From: Cyprinodon diabolis
Taxonomy: Eukaryota; Chordata; Actinopteri; Cyprinodontiformes; Cyprinodontidae
Assembly: GCA_030533445.1 (NCBI GenBank)
Contig: CM060075.1
Coordinates: forward strand, 37,901,719-37,965,718
Reading direction: 5' to 3'
DNA length: 64,000 nucleotides
The notes beneath the pieces were generated by a model, which had not been told where the DNA came from, did no database searches, and saw nothing but the letters and a program-made list of their open reading frames with translations. Each line of letters opens with the position of its first letter. The stretch's first letter is position 1. This document shows positions 11,758-22,803 of this stretch, piece by piece. Both the position numbers and the translations under genes were made by a program.

Positions 11758-12803
11758 GTAAGTTTATGATGTTTTCTGTTGGTTCCTTTGGCTGAAATTC
11801 AAAGTTGGTTTTATTAGAAACCTTTTTATTTTTTACAACAATGAATCTGTGTGTATCCACCTGTAGCACAGTTTTTCTCAGATATTTGTACTGTTCTGTT
11901 TTATATTTTATGTCCTGAGAAAGAAAACAGTTTGTTTAATTGTCAAGATGTTCATTAATATTAATCTGATCCTCCCTACAATCAATATAAAGAAGGATGA
12001 TTTTAGAGAGGAACGAAGAAAGAAAACCATTAAATTCTTCAGTAGTGTCTAGATTTTAACTATGGTGATGTCTTCACCTGTTGAACTGACAGTCTGATGT
12101 TTCTTTCATGAAGGCGAAGATTAAACCAATAAAAATAAGCACCCTTTGAAAAGAAATGGAGTCTGGAGAAAAGTATTTGCTCTGATGTTTTCTTGCAAAG
12201 CAAAGTTATGTCAGGTTCTATCACATATCCCAAGTAGTCAGATTAACAATTAATCTCAATTTAAAGCTTGGAATTTAGTACTTGGTGGTTTTTGTCAATT
12301 GCTCAAAGTTTTTATGGTGAAAACCCTAAATGATCATTTTCTATATTCAAGGAGTCTTATTTTTATTTATATTAATAAATATACACATTCATAAAAAATA
12401 TTTATCCACTTTGTGTAACAGCTTTATATTTTCTTTTTGGTTAACCTTAGACATATACATAAATGTATGATACTTTAACCGACCAGCTTATACATTTCAC
12501 ACAACAGGTAACATTTGATGAGCTAATTGTGTTTTAGAATGGATGTGATAGATTAGTAGCTAAAGATGAAATATATTTAGTAGGATTAAAGGTGTTAATG
12601 TTTCTTTTGGATTCTAAGACGGAGGATCTGCATTGTTGCTGTTCCTGATTCAAGCTTGCAGTAACCACAGATCCATCAGAACCTGCAGGGAAACTAAAAT
12701 TCCTGGAAATGGTCAGATTGTAGATGTTCCCTGTTGCCTGTCAGTGATGTTGGAGCTGATGTGTTGCTGACTCTCCTCCTCTGTCTCCTCTCCTCAGGAG
12801 AAG

Positions 12804-14219
12804 ATGATCTCCAGCATCCTGCTGCTCATCATCATCAACTCATGTCTCTGTGGTCAGTTTCCATCTTCTCTTTGTTCTAAATCCATCAATAATCAGTGAA
12901 AAGTCTGTCAGTGAAGGTAACACTTCAATCCTCCAGCTGCATTTGATCAAGCAGTTTGACTAGAAGAGAATCAAGCAGAGCTCTGACAGCACAGAGACCA
13001 TCATGAGACAGAAACCTCTAGAGATGGAGTTTAAAGACTCCCATGTTCCAGTTCTCAGTGTGTCTGCTCCTCTCTTTCCCTCTCTGTCTCCTCAGCAGCA
13101 ACATTTGTAGTGAATGTGACACAGAGCTCCTATCAGGCAGAGGAGAACCACAGCATCACTCTGGAGTGGACCTTCACCACCAGACCCAGCAGAACCTGGA
13201 CACAACTGTTTATCCTCTGTGAACTATTAGCTCCTCCCAGAGCCTCAGTCCTCTATCATGTCCATGAAGGTGTTGAGGTGTCAGAGTCTCTGGATGAACA
13301 GTTTTCAGGACGAGTCCAGAGTGACAAAGACGTCCTCAGAGAAGGACGAATCAGACTCCATGTGTCCAGACTGAGGACTGAAGACTCTGGTCTGTATCTC
13401 TGTGATGTAAAGACTGATGATGGCTTCAACTCTGGAAGATGTTACCTTAACGTCTCTGGTGAGTTTATGTAGATTGAACTAAACCTTAAACTTTTTGATC
13501 TGCAAAGGTTAGAGGGGGAGATGTGTGTCCATCCTGGACAGTTGGTCCCAGAGACACTGAGGACAACCAGATATGGACACACACACCCACACACACTTCA
13601 TAGAGTCCAGTCAACCTGAGCTGCATGTTTCCAATGAAGGAAGCTGGAGTCTCTACACGTGTTCAGGGAGAACATGAACGCAGCACACAGAGAGGGATTT
13701 GAACCAAGGACCTTCTTGTTGCTAGGCAGCAGTGCTAACAGCTGCTCCAGCGTTCAGCCCTACAGAGTCAATGGGTCCATAAAAAGCCTCCATGTTCCAG
13801 TAGTTCTGCTAGAAGTGATGCTGTTGAGGTTTAATGTGTTTCAGAACCAAGTGTCTCTGGCTGATGTTGCTTTAGTGGTTTTATATCAGTCACCTGGTTC
13901 TACAGAACTCTTTATTCTGCTGTTCACACTGAATTCAAAGCTACAACTGGACCAGAACCAGATCCAATAGAGACAGAACAACAGTTGATGATGAGAGCAT
14001 TAATCCTCTCCATGTTTGGTTCTTCCAGCAGCTGCTGATGTCTCCCAACCTCAGAGAGCGACTGAGAAACCAGAACCAGAAGGTCCAGGAAGGATGGGCC
14101 TCTATGTTTCACTGGTTCTGACAGCAGCAGCAGCAGCAGCAGCTCTGATGGTCAAACTGCTGATTAGTTACTGGTTTAGAAAATATCAGAATGAGTCAAA
14201 CTTTATTTCAGCAGTTTAA
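12804..14219 (+). CDS. Ig V-set gene B: single-V type I membrane protein
   Basis: Exons: signal 12804-12852 (49 nt), V domain 13096-13458 (363 nt), transmembrane/tail 14029-14219 (stop TAA). Introns are phase 1, GT-AG; total about 200 residues. The V exon has N-glycosylation sites (NVT, NHS, NVS), the Ig hallmark D-x-G-x-Y-x-C as EDSGLYLC, and the odd pair 'ITLEW' (Trp where the first Cys should be) and 'ILCELL' (Cys where the core Trp should be), plus a G-strand Cys (GRCYLNV). The last exon gives a short stalk (EPEGPGR), an Ala-rich membrane helix (LYVSLVLT then seven Ala) and a short tail with KYQNES. The 3' UTR resembles that of gene E. A surface receptor or ligand in an immune-type family is likely; no ortholog name is assigned. 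Confidence 0.85.
13500..13770. repeat. Dispersed repeat remnant in intron 2 of gene B
   Basis: The segment with a CA-rich tract and 'GGATTTGAACCAAGGACC' resembles a common fish interspersed repeat of unassigned class. Its left part (to about 13600) recurs in the matching intron of gene F (42240-42285 and 42633-42700), where a small DNA element has split it. Confidence 0.45.
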
Positions 14220-15368
14220 CAGAACCTTGAAGGTCCAATAAGCTGCTGGACAGATGGCTCCATGTTGGAGAATATTTTGGTTTCCTTTAAATTAAAGGTG
14301 TTACTTTCCTCTATGATTGCATCTAAAGAGGATCATGGTTCCTCTCTGTTGTTTCCTGATGATGTTTTAAATCAGTTTAAAACTTTGATGCTGAGCATAA
14401 AACACTTTATCTGTATTAGTTCATGTATTCTTAATGCTGACATGTAAATAAATCCATATTTATCCAGACATGTTTTAAGAACCTTTTTTCACTGATTAAA
14501 TGTTTGATTGTTTCTAGAATAAAGATAAAATTTGGTGATGTGAATATTTTATTAAAATTATGATTTAATGATTAAAATCTACAGAAACTAAACAGAGAAA
14601 AACATTAAGATATGTTTACTAATAAAGGAGATTTGAACAAAGAGTTAAATTTAAGAAAAGTAAATGAAACCCAGTGATTAAAGGAGACCAGCAGAGCTTC
14701 CCATGGTTCATCTTGGACCAGTTCAGAGCTCAGTGATCTGATCTGTTCTCTCTCTGGTTTCTGGTTCTACCAGCAGAGCTGAAATGAAAGCTGTGGGTCC
14801 AAACTTCATCAGTCAGAGGAGAACCAGCACTGATGATGAGCTCACAGCTGCTGGGACGCCTGCTAACATAGGTGTCCATTGACCATTCCCAGAAAATGAA
14901 TCAGTAAATCATTTATTCTTCCAGTCAGATCTTCATCTTCATCTCCTTCATGGTGTTTGATAGAACCTGCAGAGTCTATCAGCCTACAATCTACTCATCC
15001 TCATCAACCTCTGACCTTTTCTCTTTCCTCTCTGCTTCTGTCATCAATGATGCATCATGAACTGAAGCCTGATCAGTCCACTAGATGGCAGTAATGAGCT
15101 TTTCACAGCAGAGGCTCTCAGGGATCAGAATAATAATCTCCTGCATGGGCCTAGGTTTGTATAGGAACTATAGCAACATGTCTCTGCTAATGATTCCATG
15201 TTCATAACATGTTTATAATTTACAATACAGCGTTAATGCAGCAAAGGATTATTTTCCTCTTGCAGATCCATCTCAGTGCTTCCCGGTCTTTCCTGGTGAA
15301 ACTATCAGCATATTTTTTTTTTTTATTATAAACCATACAGTAGACAAGGTGTCGGCATCAGATGTATA
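14220..15368. other. 3' UTR of gene B and intergenic sequence
   Basis: 14220-14500 matches parts of the 3' UTR of genes A and E, with an AATAAA-type signal near 14447. The Tc1 relic present in A and E is lost here. The rest shows no gene. Confidence 0.5.
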
Positions 15369-15370
15369 TA

Positions 15371-15981
15371 CAGTGGGGCAAAAAAGTATTTAGTCAGCCA
15401 CCAATAGTGCAAGTTCTCCCACTCAAAAAGATGAGAGAGGCCAGTAATTTTCATCATAGATATACCTCAACTATGAGAGACAAAATGAGAAAAAAAAATC
15501 CAGAAAATCACATTGTCTGATTTTTAAAGAATTTATTTGCAAAATATGGTGGAAAATAAGTATTTGGTCAGTTACAAACAAGTAAGATTTCTGGCTCTCA
15601 CAGACCTGTAACTTCTTCTGTAAGAGGCTCCTCTGTCCTCCACTCGTTACCTTCATTAATGGCACCTGTTTGAACCCGTTATCAGTATAAAAGACACCTG
15701 TCCACAACCTCAAACAGTCACACTCTAAACTCCACCATGGCCAAAACTAGAGAGCTGTCAAAGGACACCCGAAACAAAATTATAGACCTGCACCAGGCTG
15801 GGAAGTCTGAAGCTGCAATAGGTAAACAGCTTGGTGTGAAGAAATCAACTGTGGGATCAATTATTAGAAAATGGAAAACATACAAGACCACTGATAATCT
15901 TCCTCGATCTGGGGCTCCACGCAAGATCTCACCCCGTGGGGTCAAAATGATCACAAGAACGGTGAGTAAAAATCCCAGAAC
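15371..15981 (+). mobile_element. Tc1-like transposon, 5' half, split by a gypsy insertion
   Basis: It begins after TA with a Tc1-type terminal repeat (CAGTGGGGCAAAAAAGTATT). From 15737 it encodes the N-terminal paired-like DNA-binding region of a Tc1 transposase ([20 protein letters not shown], then [13 protein letters not shown] and the GRPR-like [10 protein letters not shown]). Homology stops at 15981, exactly where a long terminal repeat begins. The catalytic domain and the right terminal repeat were not found, so the copy is dead. Confidence 0.85.
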
Positions 15982-16695
15982 TGTCATGATTGGTTTTATA
16001 TCAAACCCACATGCAGAACACAACGGAGGCTGGGTAAAAGTTTAACAGAGTTTATTTAAGATATTGACACACAAAAACATGAACTGGATCTGGAACAGGT
16101 CCGGGTTGGGTTCACTGAAGTCTGCAGAGATGATAGTTTGATTAGCTGGGCAGGCAGATGATTAATGAGTCCTTTTAGATAATTCTGATTCTACCTTGAC
16201 GGGGTCCAGGCTTCTCTTGTGAGAGAGGGAACCGTTGGGTCCAGAGACTGTTGGTTCAGCAGAGTACACAAGCAGCTGCAGCGTCTAGCTTCTGACTTTG
16301 AATGGCAGACCTTGATCAGAGTTTCCAGCTCTTCACAGAGAGCAGCAGGGGAAATCCGAATAGGAATCTTCAGGTTTGGCTCACAAGGGCTGGAAGGCAG
16401 GTTAAGCTCACCCAGAGCTTCAGGCTTGAGACAGGTTTCCTGTGAGCAAAGACAGAGGAAGGTTAGAACCAGTTTTCTCACTTAGAGACAACTTAGATTC
16501 TTTCAGGTAACAGAGGCTCAGGTTGCTAACCAAACTAAGGTCAACACTGCGGCGTTGAAGGAAGGCCTGGCAGCTGCTTATGAAGGGAAGGTCTCCTGAT
16601 GAGTAGATGCGTCTCAGGTGTGCTGGAGGGCTCCAGCCCAAGAGACCCACGGCGCACTCTGCTGGAGGAAGGTGGTACATCCCCAGATCCCAACA
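15982..16695 (-). repeat. 3' LTR of the minus-strand gypsy element (714 bp)
   Basis: On the minus strand it begins TGTTGGGATCTGG and ends CATGACA, with TG...CA ends. It is preceded by a G-rich polypurine tract (16696-16710 region, read GAGGGGGGTAC). It lies directly after the pol gene. No matching 5' LTR is present because the element is truncated at 19730. Confidence 0.75.
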
Positions 16696-16705
16696 GTACC
16701 CCCCT

Positions 16706-19700
16706 CTAAACGACCGCCTCTTGGTGGTCCCGAGGATGTAGATGGGAGGGAACTCTCATACTCCTCGATCGGGGACGGATCCAGGATGTATGAACCAGGA
16801 ACCCAGGTGCGGTCCAGTGCTCCGGACCGTAGCCCTCCCAATCGACGAGGTACTGCCAACCGCGACCTCGCCGACGGGAGTCCACGATCCGGCGAACAGT
16901 GAAGGCCGGATGACCATCGACGTCCAGGGCGGGTGGAGGGGAGTCGGATGGTGGGCACAGGGAGCTAGAAATGACAGGTTTGACTTGGGAGACATGGAAC
17001 GTGGGATGGATACGAAGACTCGGTGGCAGGTGCAGACGGACAGCAGAGGGGTTGATTATTTGGGCTATCTTATATGGGCCGATGAACCGGGGTGACAGCT
17101 TCTTGGACATGGCTTTGAGGGGAATGTCACGTGTTGATAAGCATACCTCTTGGCCTACGGTATAGTCAGGGGCAGGACGTCTCTTAGAGTCAGCGAAGCG
17201 TTTAGTGGAGGCAGATGAGCGGTTGAGGGTGGTGATGGTGTCCTTCCAGATTCGCTGGCAACGGCGGATGTGGTGATGGACTGATCTGACTGATATCTCT
17301 CTCTCGTCTGCAGGGAAGAGTGGAGGCTGATAACCGATGGAAACCTGGAACGGGGATAAACCAGTAGAAGCAGATCTTAAAGAGTTATGGCCGTATTCGA
17401 TCCAGGTCAGAAACTGACTCCAGTCAGTAGGGTTGTTAGATGTCAGGCAGCGGAGAGTGGACTCTAGTTGTTGATTCATCCTCTCCGTCTGCCCGTTAGA
17501 CTGTGGGTGATAACCAGAGGTGAGGGAGGACTTACAGTTTAACGCAGAACAGAAAGCTTTCCAGACCTGTGAGATGAACTGAGGACCGCGGTCGGAGAGG
17601 ATTTCTTGTGGAATACCATGGAGTCGGAAAACATGCTTCACGAGAAGCTGGGCCGTCTGGAAAGCCGTGGGAAGTTTCCTGAGGGGAATTAAGTGACAGG
17701 CCTTGGAAAAACGGTCGACGATGGTTAAAATGGTGGACATACCTCTGGAAATCGGGAGACCTGTGACAAAATCTACGGCGATATGTGACCAAGGACGGGT
17801 TGGAACAGGTAGAGGATGCAGCAGGCCAGAAGGTGGTTGATGAGAGGTCTTGTTTCTGGCACAGATGGGACATGCCAAAACGTACTCCTTAACGTCTTTG
17901 TGTAGTGATGGCCACCAGAAACGTCTTGTAATGAGGGCAATGGTTCTGCTCACCCCAGAATGGGCGGAAAATTTAGCTGCATGCATCCACTGGATCAGTC
18001 GGGATCTGACGGAAGATGGAACATAAGTTTTATTTGGAGGGCCGTTACCTGGGTCAGGTTCAGAGGCTAGGGCAGAGTTGATGAGATCAGTGATCTCCCA
18101 GGAAACGACTCCAACTTTACAGGAGGCAGGAAGAACAGGCTCGGGTGTCTCAGGTTGATCAGTGGAGTACAGACGAGAGAGAGAATCGGGCTTGACATTC
18201 TTGGAACCAGGTCTGTAAGAGATAATGAGGTTGAAACAGGAAAAGAATAATGACCATCTAGAGTGACGTGGATTGGATCGTTTTGCCGATTGGAGATAAG
18301 CCAGGTTTTTGTGGTCTGTCCAGACCAATACTGGATGCTCGGCCCCCTCGAGCCAGTGTCTCCATTCCTCCAGGGCGAGTTTAATGGCAAGAAGTTCTCG
18401 GTCTCCAACATCATAATTTTGCTCCGCTGGTGAGAGTCTACGTGAAAAAAAAGCACAGGGGTGAGTCTTTTGGTCTGAGTCAGATTGCTGAGATAAAACA
18501 GCTTCAACACCGGAGTCAGATGCGTCCACCTCTAAGATAAACTGCTTAGAGGGATCTGGCTGGATAAGGATGGGTGCTCTGGAAAACAGGTTTTTCAATT
18601 TATCAAAAGCGTTCTGGGCTTCAGGTGTCCATTGAAAGGTCTTCTTTACAGAAGTCAGAGTTGTGAGAGGTAGAGCTGTTTGACTATAATTTCTTATGAA
18701 GCGTCTGTAAAAGTTTGCAAACCCAAGAAATCTCTGAAGCTGTTTGCGGTTTTCAGGTGTCGGCCAGTCCAGAACTGCCTTTATCTTGTCTTTGGATGGC
18801 TTAACCTGCCCGCCCTCGAGCACAAACCCTAAAAAAGTGACAGATGGTTGGTGAAATTCACATTTTTCTGCTTTCACAAAGAGTTTGTTTTCCAAAAGTC
18901 TCTGAAGAACTAGACGAATATGTTTCTTGTGGTCTGAGAGGTTCTTGGAGTAGATCAAAATATCATCGATGTACACAAAAACGAATACGTCGTTGACTAG
19001 AGCTTGAAAACAAGAAGGAGCGTTTGTGAGACCAAAAAGCATGACCAAATACTCAAATTGGCCTAAGGGGGTCTTAAAAGCTGTCTTCCATTCGTCTCCT
19101 TCTCTTATTCTAAGGAGGTGATATGCGTTTCTCAAATCGAGTTTAGTGAACACTGTTGCACCCTGAACAGGTTCAAACGCTGATGCCAGTAATGGTAGGG
19201 GGTACTTATTCTTGACGGTTATCTGATTTAAGCCTCTGTAATCTATACAGGGTCGTAGGAAACCATCTTTTTTACCCACAAAAAAGAAACCAGCACCAAG
19301 AGGAGATGAAGATGGACGAATAATTCCAGCAGCTAGAGACTCATTGATATATTTTTCCATGGTCTCGCGTTCAGGTTTGGAGATGTTGTAAAGTCTACTG
19401 CTGGGAAGGGGGGCTCCTGGTAGTAAATCTATGGCGCAGTCATATGGTCTGTGAGGTGGAAGAGACGTCGCACTGACCTTACTGAAGACTGGTGCCAGCT
19501 CATGATACTCGGGAGTAACAGAAGTAAGGTCAGGAGAGTCCATCTCCCCCTTACATCTAGGGCACTGAATAGCAGGAGCCGCAGAATGAAGGCATGACTC
19601 GTGACAGGAAGTGGACCAAGACTCAATGTGGCGTTCAGCCCAGTTGATATGGGGGTTATGACGTTCCAGCAACTCGAATCCCAGCACCAGAGGGGAGCAT

Positions 19701-19730
19701 GCAGAAGGAAAAACAAAAAACGTTAATGTT
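16706..19730 (-). pseudogene. Ty3/gypsy pol (chromovirus type), 5'-truncated
   Basis: A frame open for about 993 codons holds: the end of the protease region ([15 protein letters not shown]), reverse transcriptase with YIDD at about residue 239, RNase H ([15 protein letters not shown]), integrase with HHCC zinc residues (CPICARNK) and D, D, E in [15 protein letters not shown] and GQTERMNQ, and a C-terminal chromodomain ([20 protein letters not shown]). Defects: gag and most of the protease are missing, several residues appear deleted just before YIDD ([13 protein letters not shown]), and a frameshift near 16820 moves the chromodomain end into another frame. Its nearest relative in the window is the element at 62649-64000. 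Confidence 0.9.
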
Positions 19731-20008
19731 TAGGATTTCCTAAAAGCGCGTTCACGAGTCTACGGAAACCGCGGCAGACCAAACCAGACGAAAGTGAGCA
19801 TTCAGCTCGGCAAAGAACTCATGCTCTTCCTCAACACTGAAGTCCTCAGACATTTTTCTTTCGTTGTTTCTTTCTTTGCACAGGTAAACAGCACATTTCT
19901 TCTTCTACGCTTGCATTATCGGCAGAGCAGACTCTGAATGCGCACTTTCATCTGGTTTGGTCTGCCGCGGTTTCCGTAGACTCGTGAACGCGCTTTTAGG
20001 AAATCCTA
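19731..20008. repeat. 74-bp near-perfect inverted repeat with 130-bp spacer
   Basis: Left arm 19731-19804 and right arm 19935-20008 are reverse complements with about two mismatches. They are GC- and CpG-rich (CCGCGG, GCGCG), unlike their surroundings. The left arm starts exactly where gypsy pol homology ends. On the minus strand an ATG in the spacer opens a 33-codon frame (MSEDFSVEEEHEFF...) running through the left arm. It could be a foldback transposon remnant or an inverted duplication at the breakpoint. Confidence 0.75.
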
Positions 20009-20325
20009 TACACTACTGTTTATGCTCTAAAAACATTCTAAATGACTTCGTTTCAAGTAAATTATGGACGCTACCCACTCAGGACACTTGGAATACATTG
20101 GATGAGCAGTATGGAGGAATATTGACACGTTTTTTGTGGACTTTTATGGACCTTTCTCCCTCGGGCACCATAGACCTCCATTATTTGAATGTCAGCAGAC
20201 AGCAAGAAGCCTCCTAGATCTCCAGATGCATTTGAGATATCAAAAAAGTACTCCAGAGTGTTGTTCAGCATGGGGGTGAGTAGAAAATGAAGGCTAATCA
20301 TGTTTTGGGTGTACTATTCCTTTAA
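20009..20325. mobile_element. Putative DNA-transposon end
   Basis: The stretch ends in GTGAGTAGAAAATGAAGG...TGGGTGTACTATTCCTTTAA, which resembles the terminal sequence of abundant fish non-autonomous (Harbinger-like) elements. No matching left end was found, so the superfamily is uncertain. Confidence 0.35.
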
Positions 20326-20449
20326 GTAAACGACATTTGTGAATGAAAAATTATTATTATATGTAGTAGTCTTTCAAACTTCCTTTCTTTTAACTATCAG
20401 CACATGTTACTGCACTGTGCTTCTTAACTCTCATTGGTTCTTCTGTCTT

Positions 20450-20800
20450 TACTTCCTCTTCTGCTTCTGTTTAGGCGGTTCTTTTTAATTAATTTCCTCA
20501 AACTGATAACGAATCGGTTCTGCTCCATTACTAGCAGTAACAGATGGATGGAAGCTCTTATTAATTTATTACTACAATTTTTTTTTTTTTCACTCTCTGG
20601 ATGATTTGGAGCTTTGAAGAGTAACTTTCTCACCATTTATAGGAAGAACTTTGCTGCAGAGAGAAGAAGAAAACAAAGAAACTTTACCTAGAGAGCATAA
20701 ATGAAGCAGTTTAATAGATCAGCATAGAGCTGCTTGCAGGAATGATCAGTTTGATCTGTTGCTCCATCACTGCTGGACATGAGGTAAAGCTGCATGTTAA
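20450..20800. repeat. Direct duplicate of 23500-23840
   Basis: The segments share blocks such as CACTCTCTGGATGATTT-like and TAGGAAGAACTTTGCT, followed by GAGAAGAAGAAAACAA. Similarity is clear but diverged. No coding content seen. Confidence 0.55.
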
Positions 20801-20900
20801 ACATTACTGTTATGTCCATTAATTAGCACGTTGTTAAGCATTACAAAAAGCATTTTTATGTTTCTCATTAAAAAATATTAATTTAAAGGTATGCTGAGCT

Positions 20901-22795
20901 CAAGGGCGTAGGTTTTATTTCAGGACACTATTGGTCTTCAGTGTCATTGGTCCTATGCAAAAATATTGATGCTGTTTTTTATGCTTAATGTGAGCATCAG
21001 GACACATTTTGTAAAAGAGAACAGCAGCATTTCTTGCTACATCAATACAAATATTATCAGCGCTGCACACACTAGATGCTGTTTATCAATGTTTAAAGCA
21101 TCACTGGCTCTGATCAATGTGGAATTAAGACGTTTTTCCACTTTGGAAATGATTGCATTTAAACTTAGCGACTAAGACAGTGACTATATAACCAAATATA
21201 GTCTAAATATGTCTGTTATATGTGGATTTATCCTGTGTTTTCTTTTGAAGATGTAGAATTGTGCAGAAGTAAACAGAGGTAAAACCCACTCTTATTATTT
21301 TTATCTAATATGCTCTCTCTGTATCATGCAAAGTAATACATGCAAGGGACGGTAAATAAATGTATTGTATTTCCATGAGCACTGGAAAAATAAGAGGAAC
21401 TGACTCTGAGCATTTTGAAATATTAACTTCACATCTGGGCTGTAGTTACTCTGTTTGGCCCATTTCATATATTTTATCTTAGGCTGAAACAATTAATCAT
21501 ATTAATCAATTATTTGAATGATTGTCAGCTAATTTATTAATTGATTAATCGTTAACTGGAGTATAGGGCCACTAAAATGTGTCTTTAGCCGGCAGAGCGA
21601 CCCACAGAGCAGGAATTATACAACGATTGTAAAAAAAATATGTAAACATTTTGCATTTAAGATTTAAAAAAAAACTCCTCAAAAGGAAACGTTTCTGTTT
21701 CCCCTGGTTTAATTTCGTAAAGAATCTTCTTTAAGGAACCTTCTATCTGATTATTAATCAATTCATCAAAAAATAATTAACATATTAATTAGTTTGCAAA
21801 ATAATCATTAGTTGCAGCCCTAATTTTATGGTAACATTCCAAACACATTTCTTCCATAATACTGAAGGGCTGCTTCACCCTGAGGCTGCCCTGCATTATT
21901 TACCAGAAACTAATGTTTATTACTAATTTACTTATGGACCGTGTGGAAATCTAGAAAAATAAAATAAATGTAAATAGAGTTCCTCTGTTTGTCTTTATTC
22001 TATTTCTAGAAGTAGAAGTCAATTAAATAGAACTATTTTTATGTGGAAAACCAAAAGTAGCAGATCTTCAGCATCTTTCTCGTGTTGTTATGATCTACAA
22101 AAGAAATAAAACCTGTTATTTATACCTGAACTGCCGTCAGAAATGAAAACAGTAACAGCAAAGAAATATTGGTGAAAGGGAATCAGAAATGTTGATAGTT
22201 TACAGTCTTTGTTCATTTTAACAGCAGCTTTCTGAACTCCTGTCTGACTCAGAATATTTAGTTTAATAAAGAAATCCTAACGTTGGTTACTTTCATTTCT
22301 CAAGTTTCACAAATCCAAACTCTCTCCTGCTTCTTTACAGAACTGCAATCAGAAGCTTTCGCCTGTTTTAGCCTAGATGATATTTGATTTTTTAATTGGG
22401 ACTAGTTTGGTAGCCTAATATTAATTTTGGTAACGGCTGTATTCTGGCGTCATTTTTTTTTAAAATATATTTTGCGCCCCAAGCGCGCACACATACAGAC
22501 TAGAAAACAAGACAAACTCAGAAAGAGAGAAGAAGGAACTTCAGGCAGAAACATCAGAGAGTTAAACATCGCTGCACAGTTGATGCGCTGCTATATGAAA
22601 GTTACAGCAAAGAGCAGGCAGCTGCAGCTACCAGGCAGAGAAGCTGCGAGAGGAAAAGAAGCCACTGCTGCAACAACTACTGCTGTATATTATAAACGTG
22701 TTATTCAAATCGAATTATTTGTAGGGACAAATAGGTCAATCAAAAATTTTGGCAGGGACATGTCCCTGTGGTCCCTATGCAAACCTGCGCCCATG
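20901..22795. mobile_element. hAT-type non-autonomous element with 8-bp target duplication
   Basis: The ends are CAAGGGCGTAGGTTTT and, inverted, CATGGGCGCAGGTTTG. They are flanked on both sides by GCTGAGCT (20893-20900 and 22796-22803), a perfect 8-bp duplication as made by hAT transposases. Length is 1895 bp including a nested 344-bp MITE. No transposase frame is visible. A diverged relative begins at 29842. Confidence 0.8.
21480..21823. mobile_element. MITE nested in the hAT element
   Basis: The termini are imperfect inverted repeats (TAGGCTGAAACAATTAATCA against TTAGGGCTGCAACTAATGAT). Flanks TTTTATCT and TTTTATGG suggest an 8-bp target duplication with two changes. The related hAT copy at 29842 lacks this insert. 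Confidence 0.65.
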
Positions 22796-22803
22796 GCTGA
22801 GCT

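Noticed and set aside
16219..16680. Several frames on both strands
   Set aside because: They fall within the 714-bp LTR of the minus-strand gypsy element.
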